From: a bacterium
GTDB taxonomy: Bacteria > Chloroflexota > Anaerolineae > Caldilineales > Caldilineaceae
DNA: 37,387 nucleotides
Reading direction: 5' to 3'
Assembly (NCBI GenBank): GCA_016124945.1
Contig: WGMT01000102.1
Coordinates: forward strand, 1 to 37,387
The position numbers and the translations under genes were made by a program. The notes beneath the pieces were generated by a model. That model saw only the letters and a list, made by a program, of their open reading frames with translations, ran no database searches and was not told the DNA's origin. Position 1 is the first letter of the stretch, and every line of letters begins with the position of its first letter. Positions 32,466-37,387 of this stretch are shown here, piece after piece.

Positions 32466-32550
32466 ATGAATGAAGAATAAAGATTGTGTAGAGGGCGTGC
32501 TTCCTGCATTGGGAAGCACGCCCTCTACACAATCTTTATTCTTCATTCAT
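32466..32550. terminator. Perfect 39-bp inverted repeat, ATGAATGAAGAATAAAG family
   Basis: Arms 32466-32504 and 32512-32550 are perfectly complementary over 39 bp with a 7-nt loop, between the phosphatase gene and the amidase-domain gene. The outer 20 or so bases repeat the family seen at 5282 and 9931; the inner GGCGTGCTTCC/GGAAGCACGCC is unique here. It could terminate cysQ transcription. Its right arm lies 27 bases before the next start codon. Confidence 0.7.
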
Positions 32551-32576
32551 CTATCACTTTCTAGCGTGGAGGATCT

Positions 32577-35500
32577 ATGCCCCAGCACCCATTGGATGCA
32601 GAGATGATCTTCGGCATCCAAGACGCCGGCGGCGAAGCGCATATCATCGAAGCGGGCAGGTCCGGCTGGATCCTGTTCAGCGAAGCCCTGGGCCACGATC
32701 CCAACGACCGCACCGGCAAGGACTACTCCGCCTTCACCGCGCAAGGACTCACCGTGATCGTGCGCCTGAACCACGGTCACTACCCGCAGGGCACGCTGCC
32801 CATGAGCGGCGATTACGGCAACTTCGCTCGCCGCTGTGCCAACTTCGTCGCCGCCAGCAAGGGCTGTCACATCTGGATCCTGGGCAACGAGATGAACTAC
32901 GCCGTGGAACGCCCCAGTGTGCGCGGCCTCGTAGAAAGTCCACCGGACGGCGATCCCTATCTGCGTTCCCTGGCCCAACGCTTCAACGCGCTCCCGCCCA
33001 CCCTGGCCAATCGCGACCACCCCGAAACCGTCCGCTACAGCGACGCCGGCGAAGCCATCACACCCGAACGCTACGCCCGCTGCTACCGGCTCTGCCGCAA
33101 CGCTATCCACCTGATTCCCGAACACAAAGAGGATCGCGTTCTCGTCGGCGCCGTCTGCCCGTGGAACACCCACACCACCTATCCTGGCAACCCACAGGGC
33201 GACTGGATCCAATATTTCAAAGAGATCCTCACCCAGATCGGCCCCAGCGAGTGTGACGGCATCGCCCTCCACACCTACAGCCACGGCGCCGACCCGGCCC
33301 TCGTCCTCGACGAAAGCAAGGTCAGCACCTTCCCGCAGTACGCCTACCACTTTCAGGCCTACCGCGATTTTATGGGCGCCATCCCGGCCAACCTACGTCA
33401 ACTGCCCGTCTACATTACCGAAACCAACCAGGATCAGCCCTGGCAAGACAGCACCACCGGCTGGATCCAGGAAGCCTACGCCGAAATCCACCGCTGGAAC
33501 CTCGACCCTGCCAACCAGAAGATCCGCGCCCTCGTCCTCTACCGCTGGGACGGTGTGGACCGCTGGCAGATCGACGGCAAACCCGGTGTAATCCGCGACT
33601 TTGTCGAAGCGCTGCGCTACCCCTACCGCTGGGAAGCCACCGAACGCCCACCGCAACCCGCAACAACAGCCGAGGTGACCACAGCCGCCGCGCCCCCCTT
33701 GGCCGACCTGCCCGGTTCCGGTCCACGCCACCGGGCACAGTGGATGGGCGCACGCCTGCCCCAAACCCTCCACGCAGGGGACGTCATCACCTTTCCCGTC
33801 ACCGTACGCAACGTCGGCGCGCAGACATGGACGCCAAGCGGCAGCAGCGCCGTTGAACTCAGCTACCGCTTCTACCAAAACCAGAAAGAAGTCGCGTCCG
33901 AAACACCTTTGCGGTCGCCCCTGCCCCACAACGTCGCCGCCGGTCAAGACGCCACAGTCCAGGCCCAGGTGCAGCTACCGCCCGACCCCGGCAACTACAC
34001 CCTCGTCCTTGATCTGATCCAGAACGGTGAAACCTGGTTCCAGGATCTCCAATCCGACACCCTGATCCGCTGGATGACGGTACAACCGGCCCGCCCCGGC
34101 GTGCAGCCCACCCAAGTCAGCGCGCCGCCTGCGCCCACCCGCCGCAGCGAAGCCGCCATCGAAGATCTGCCCATCGACTTCGCCGCGCCTGAAGCGCCGC
34201 CGCGCATCGAATACAACGTCACCGAACCCGAAATTGTCGACGTCTCCGCCGCCCTACCCCGCGGCGATACGCCTTACCTGCGCCGTAGCCTCGACCGCAT
34301 CGGCTACATCGTGCTCAGCCACACCGGCGCGCCGCCCATCGTCTCCCTGCCTGCCATCGCCCACGCCCACCTCCGCGCCGGCTACCCAGGCATCGCCTTC
34401 AACTACGTCATCGCCCGCAACGGCGAAATCCTACAAGCATGCCGCCTCGATGAAAGCGTCAGCAACGCCGAATGGGCCGTCGCAGGCGTCAACATCGGCC
34501 TCGAAGGCACCTTCGACGACGAAACACCGCCCCGTGAACAGATCGACGCCGTCGCCCACCTTTGCGCCTGGCTCATCGGTCGGATACCGCGCCTGTCTGT
34601 CGAGCACGTCATCGGGCTATGCGAACTCATACCCACCACCAGTCCTGGTCTTTCTTTTTTGGAAGGACCCAATTGGCGGCGTCTTCTACGTGAAGCCATC
34701 TGGGCACGTCTCGGGGTCTCCCGCCCCAATGTCAGGACGGATCTTGCCGCCGCGGCAAGCACCCCGACGGTGGACCCGACAACAGCGCCCGCAGCCGCCC
34801 CCATGCGCGCCGTCGCCCGCCCCGCCATCCAGGACATCGTCACCCAATTGCCGCGCGATCCGCTCATGTTCTACAGCCGTCGCGCCGAAGACATCCACAC
34901 CATTGTGGTCAACCACACCGGCATCGCCGCCGAAACGCCTATCGACGTCATCGCCCGCGGCTTTCGTGATCGCGGCCTGCCCGGTATCCTCTACCAATAT
35001 TTCATCACCGAAGACGGCGTCATCTACCAGACACAGCCGCCGCTGCAAGTTGTTGACGGCGAAAAGCCCTACATTGCCAACGCCCTCAACGTCGCCTTCG
35101 CCGGTGAATTTGACGACACGATACCGACACAGGCGCAGATGAAGGCAGGCGGCGCGCTTCTGGCCTGGCTCATCGGCGAATACCCGCAGCTCAACATCGG
35201 CACGATCAAGGGCGTCAGCGAACTCATTCCCCACCGTTCACCTGGCGACCAATGGCTGCAAGGACGTCGCTGGAAAGATCTGCTCCTGCAAGAAGTGCAG
35301 ATCGCGCCCGAACGCACACCAGCGCCGGTCTACGCTACATCGTCAAGTGGCACGCCTTCGCCTGAACTCGAAGCCCGCCTACACAAGTTTGAGCAAGAAG
35401 CCGACGTCATCCAGTTACAGATCAGCGGCCTGCGCGCCGAGAACGAACGCCTGCGCCGTGAAGTCGACGCCCTGCGCGCCGAGCCGCAGCGCGTGCGCCG

Positions 35501-36041
35501 CATCGACACCCCCGACATTGTGGATATTGTCAACCAACTGCCGCAACACCCGTCCTTGCGCTACGACGAACGCCGCCGCAATTTGATCACACACGTCGCC
35601 GTCCACCACACCGCGGTGCCGCCGCACGTTGGCCCCGAACGCATCGCCGAACTCCATGTCAACGAAGATCCCAGCCGCGGCAAACGCCCGTGGCCGGGCA
35701 TCGGCTACCACTACTTTGTACGCGCCGATGGTCGTATCCTGCGCACCCAGCCGATGGAGCGGGTTGCCTACCACACCGCGGGCCACAACGAATACACCGT
35801 GGGCGTCGTCTTCGCAGGCAGCTTCATGAACGGCGTCGTCCCCACGCCTGAACAGCTTGCAGCGGGCGCCAGCCTTGTCGCCTGGCTGCTCCAGGATCTC
35901 AAAGTTCCGCTGCAACACGTCTGGGGTCACCGCGAATACCCAGACAACCGCACCGCCTGTCCCGGCAGCGAGTGGCTCGAAGGGCGCAAGTGGCGGGATT
36001 TGTTGTACGCGGAGATTGTACGTATTCAAAGGGGTGATTAG
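32577..36041 (+). CDS. Multidomain protein: glycosidase-like domain plus three PGRP/amidase-type domains
   Basis: The 1154-residue protein has an N-terminal clan-A glycosidase-like domain (1-355) with candidate acid/base E105 (ILGNEMNY) and nucleophile E282 (YITETNQD). A beta-sandwich (about 385-500) follows. Next are two PGRP/amidase_2-type domains (about 550-710 and 755-910), a coiled coil (925-970), and a third such domain (980-1150). Only the third keeps the zinc ligands H1010 (AVHHTA), H1118 (WGHREYPDN) and C1128 (TACPG). The equivalent positions in domains 1 and 2 are L/S and V/S. It may bind and cut peptidoglycan or related glycans. No signal peptide is visible, which is odd for that role. 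GGAGG lies just before the ATG. The last codons fall in an inverted-repeat arm. Confidence 0.86.
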   Translation: MPQHPLDAEMIFGIQDAGGEAHIIEAGRSGWILFSEALGHDPNDRTGKDYSAFTAQGLTVIVRLNHGHYPQGTLPMSGDYGNFARRCANFVAASKGCHIWILGNEMNYAVERPSVRGLVESPPDGDPYLRSLAQRFNALPPTLANRDHPETVRYSDAGEAITPERYARCYRLCRNAIHLIPEHKEDRVLVGAVCPWNTHTTYPGNPQGDWIQYFKEILTQIGPSECDGIALHTYSHGADPALVLDESKVSTFPQYAYHFQAYRDFMGAIPANLRQLPVYITETNQDQPWQDSTTGWIQEAYAEIHRWNLDPANQKIRALVLYRWDGVDRWQIDGKPGVIRDFVEALRYPYRWEATERPPQPATTAEVTTAAAPPLADLPGSGPRHRAQWMGARLPQTLHAGDVITFPVTVRNVGAQTWTPSGSSAVELSYRFYQNQKEVASETPLRSPLPHNVAAGQDATVQAQVQLPPDPGNYTLVLDLIQNGETWFQDLQSDTLIRWMTVQPARPGVQPTQVSAPPAPTRRSEAAIEDLPIDFAAPEAPPRIEYNVTEPEIVDVSAALPRGDTPYLRRSLDRIGYIVLSHTGAPPIVSLPAIAHAHLRAGYPGIAFNYVIARNGEILQACRLDESVSNAEWAVAGVNIGLEGTFDDETPPREQIDAVAHLCAWLIGRIPRLSVEHVIGLCELIPTTSPGLSFLEGPNWRRLLREAIWARLGVSRPNVRTDLAAAASTPTVDPTTAPAAAPMRAVARPAIQDIVTQLPRDPLMFYSRRAEDIHTIVVNHTGIAAETPIDVIARGFRDRGLPGILYQYFITEDGVIYQTQPPLQVVDGEKPYIANALNVAFAGEFDDTIPTQAQMKAGGALLAWLIGEYPQLNIGTIKGVSELIPHRSPGDQWLQGRRWKDLLLQEVQIAPERTPAPVYATSSSGTPSPELEARLHKFEQEADVIQLQISGLRAENERLRREVDALRAEPQRVRRIDTPDIVDIVNQLPQHPSLRYDERRRNLITHVAVHHTAVPPHVGPERIAELHVNEDPSRGKRPWPGIGYHYFVRADGRILRTQPMERVAYHTAGHNEYTVGVVFAGSFMNGVVPTPEQLAAGASLVAWLLQDLKVPLQHVWGHREYPDNRTACPGSEWLEGRKWRDLLYAEIVRIQRGD

Positions 36042-36330
36042 GGATTGGTGATTGGTGATTTGGGCAGAAGCAACTGGGCGATTGGAGAATTAGGCGATTT
36101 TTGTTGTCCTGTAGAGGATCAGAATAGAACGCGGATTGGGCGGATCGAACAGATTTACCAGAAGTTGTCCTAAAATCAGCCCAGATCTGCCCAATCCGCC
36201 CGATCCGCGTTCTACTCTGCGATCCGTACTCTCAACCCTCTGTTTCTCAAACTTAACCCGAAAGAAACCAATGCAGCATCATGTCGTCAGTACGAGCCCA
36301 ATCACCAATCACTAATCACCAATCACCCTC
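36031..36330. repeat. Long-range inverted repeat, GTGATTGGTGATT family
   Basis: Arms 36031-36065 and 36296-36330 pair imperfectly (about 30 of 35) and enclose the whole 230-bp spacer between the amidase-domain gene and scpA. The left arm contains the stop codon of the upstream gene; the right arm ends 16 bases before scpA. Same family as 2689-2778 and 8621-8718. Confidence 0.8.
36126..36213. repeat. Inner inverted repeat nested in the element before scpA
   Basis: Arms 36126-36154 and 36185-36213 (AGAACGCGGATTGGGCGGAT and following) pair over 29 bp with four mismatches around a 30-nt loop. It lies inside the 36031-36330 element, suggesting one element inserted into or grew within another. Confidence 0.8.
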
Positions 36331-36346
36331 TTCAGAGGCTCTCCGA

Positions 36347-37162
36347 ATGTCCACCAACCTCCCCATCAAAGCAAACCTCCTCGGCGCCGGTTACCCTGTG
36401 CGGCTGCCCTTTTTCGAGGGGCCACTGGATTTGTTGCTGCATTTGATCGAGCGCGAGGAAATGGACATCAACGAGGTCAGCCTGGTGGCGGTGACGGATC
36501 AATACGTCAAGGCCATCGAGGCGATGGAGGAGATCGAACCGGGCGCGCTGGCCGATTTTCTGGTGGTGGCGGCCAAGTTGCTCTACATCAAATCGCGCAC
36601 TCTCCTCCCCAAACCCCGCCCTCCGGAAGAAGAGGACGAAGAGAGCGGCGATTCGCTCATCCAACAGTTGCTCGAATATCGTCGCTACAAGTCGGTGGCG
36701 CAGGGGTTACATGGACGTCAGGAAGCGGGTCTGCGCGCCTTTGTGCGTCTGGCCCCGCCGCCGCAGATGGAGCGCAAACTCGATCTTGGCAACGTCAGCC
36801 TGGACAAACTGAGCAGCGCCCTCCAGCGCGCCCTGCGCCGTATCCCCAGCGATCCGCCGCGCCCGCGCGTCCACACCTATCCCATCACCATCGCCGATCA
36901 AATAGAAGTCGTGCGCGAGCGCATGGCCGTCGACCAGGTCCGCGCAATATCCTTCAACATGCTTCTCAGCGAACAGCGCAGCCGCATGGAGATCGTCGTC
37001 ACCTTCCTGGCGATTTTGGAATTGATCAAACAGCGGGAAATCGTGGTGGAGCAGGAGGAGATCTTTGGGGAGATCGTGTTGCGGAAGACGACGGACGACG
37101 GACGACCGACGACGGCTATCGGGAAAGCCGATGATGTCGATAAAACGGGTCAGCCGCTGTAG
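36347..37162 (+). CDS. scpA: Segregation and condensation protein A
   Basis: The 271-residue protein is the kleisin ScpA, which bridges the SMC dimer together with ScpB in chromosome organisation. The N-terminal domain is clear (LPFFEGPLDLLLHLIEREEM near 20-39, then IVNE-like DINEVSLVAVTDQYV, FLVVAAKLLYIKSRTLLPKP near 76-95). An acidic linker (98-110) and the C-terminal winged-helix region (TFLAILELIKQREIVVEQEE near 221-240) follow. I chose ATG 36347, which follows AGAGG at eight bases; an earlier in-frame ATG at 36281 encodes repeat sequence. The last 25 or so codons run through a CGACGGACGACGG-type simple array, giving an unusual tail. scpB is not in the window. Confidence 0.93.
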   Translation: MSTNLPIKANLLGAGYPVRLPFFEGPLDLLLHLIEREEMDINEVSLVAVTDQYVKAIEAMEEIEPGALADFLVVAAKLLYIKSRTLLPKPRPPEEEDEESGDSLIQQLLEYRRYKSVAQGLHGRQEAGLRAFVRLAPPPQMERKLDLGNVSLDKLSSALQRALRRIPSDPPRPRVHTYPITIADQIEVVRERMAVDQVRAISFNMLLSEQRSRMEIVVTFLAILELIKQREIVVEQEEIFGEIVLRKTTDDGRPTTAIGKADDVDKTGQPL

Positions 37163-37199
37163 ACAACGTTGAATGGCAACAAGAACCGCAATAACAAAC

Positions 37200-37250
37200 C
37201 GAACGTCGAGTTCCAGGATCCACGGCCTGAAACTCGACGTTCGTCTTTTG
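37200..37250 (+). terminator. Hairpin terminator after scpA
   Basis: An 18-bp inverted repeat with one mismatch (37200-37217 and 37226-37243) around an 8-nt loop is followed by TCTTTT. This is the best intrinsic terminator candidate in the window. It might instead mark the left end of the adjacent insertion sequence. Confidence 0.65.
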
Positions 37251-37304
37251 TACGATCCTGATATAGATTGACAGAGTCAGCCGAGCAAAGGAGACTCTGA
37301 AGAG

Positions 37305-37387
37305 ATGACAAAACAGGTGTTGAAGAAGTACAGTGTTGCATTCAAACGACACGTGGTGTCGGAGTACGAACAAGGCAAGAGTGCGTA
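37305..37387 (+). CDS. Transposase N-terminus, cut by the window edge
   Basis: From the ATG at 37305 the frame reads MTKQVLKKYSVAFKRHVVSE followed by YEQGKSA and runs off the end. The KKYSxxFKxxVVxExEQG pattern is that of the helix-turn-helix start of IS3-family OrfA-type transposases. AAAGGAG lies about 13 bases upstream, and TTGACA occurs at 37267-37272. Only 27 codons are visible, so the family assignment is tentative. The insertion sequence probably begins between 37240 and 37260. Confidence 0.6.
   Translation, partial: MTKQVLKKYSVAFKRHVVSEYEQGKSA

Noticed and set aside
1..37387. tRNA, rRNA or riboswitch genes
   Set aside because: Nothing with a recognisable conserved core was found by reading; a covariance-model search would be needed to exclude short ones.

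Overview
The window looks like a chromosomal segment of a GC-rich, probably environmental member of the Chloroflexota (Anaerolineae/Caldilineae type). This is an inference from gene content and layout: N-acetylglucosamine catabolism next to a GH51 arabinofuranosidase, an M24 peptidase, an Old Yellow Enzyme homologue, a PII-like/antiporter pair, ScpA, and intergenic regions filled with large inverted repeats. No rRNA or tRNA gene was recognised, so the placement is tentative.

Region 1 (1-13.9 kb) is mainly metabolic. It holds a membrane GGDEF diguanylate cyclase, nagB-nagA (amino-sugar breakdown), a GH51 arabinofuranosidase, an orphan LanM-like lanthipeptide synthetase whose cyclase domain has lost its zinc ligands, an M24 peptidase, an OYE-type flavin oxidoreductase, a homocysteine S-methyltransferase, and a PII-like protein translationally coupled to a cation/Ca2+ antiporter.

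Region 2 (13.9-28.0 kb, all on the minus strand) is a defence island built around a type I restriction-modification system. hsdM (split by a one-base frameshift), a small ORF and hsdS form the upstream operon; hsdR lies about 7 kb downstream. Between them are a zinc-ribbon HEPN-like protein, a YfbU homologue and a membrane-anchored protein, and then an array of six two-gene toxin-antitoxin type modules: PIN + partner, two paralogous nucleotidyltransferase + small-partner pairs, MntA-HepT, BrnT(broken)-BrnA and DUF433-DUF5615. The modules are punctuated by eight same-orientation copies of an approximately 90-bp repeat. Each full copy starts just after the stop codon of one module with a hairpin, continues with a G-rich stretch, and ends with a sigma70-like promoter (TTGAAA, 17-18 nt, CATAAT) facing the next module. 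The last copy faces hsdR. This modular array with a portable hairpin-plus-promoter linker is the strongest candidate in the window for an undescribed system.

Region 3 (28.0-37.4 kb, plus strand) carries a large chemoreceptor with tandem HAMP units and a C-terminal CZB zinc domain, a CysQ/inositol-monophosphatase family phosphatase, an 1154-residue protein joining a glycosidase-like domain to three PGRP/amidase-type domains (only the last has intact zinc ligands), scpA, and the beginning of an insertion-sequence transposase at the edge.

A second theme runs through the whole window. Many gene boundaries hold a long inverted repeat whose arms are built from short iterated words. Several families recur at distant places with the same arms and unrelated loops, and some supply the last codons of the neighbouring gene.
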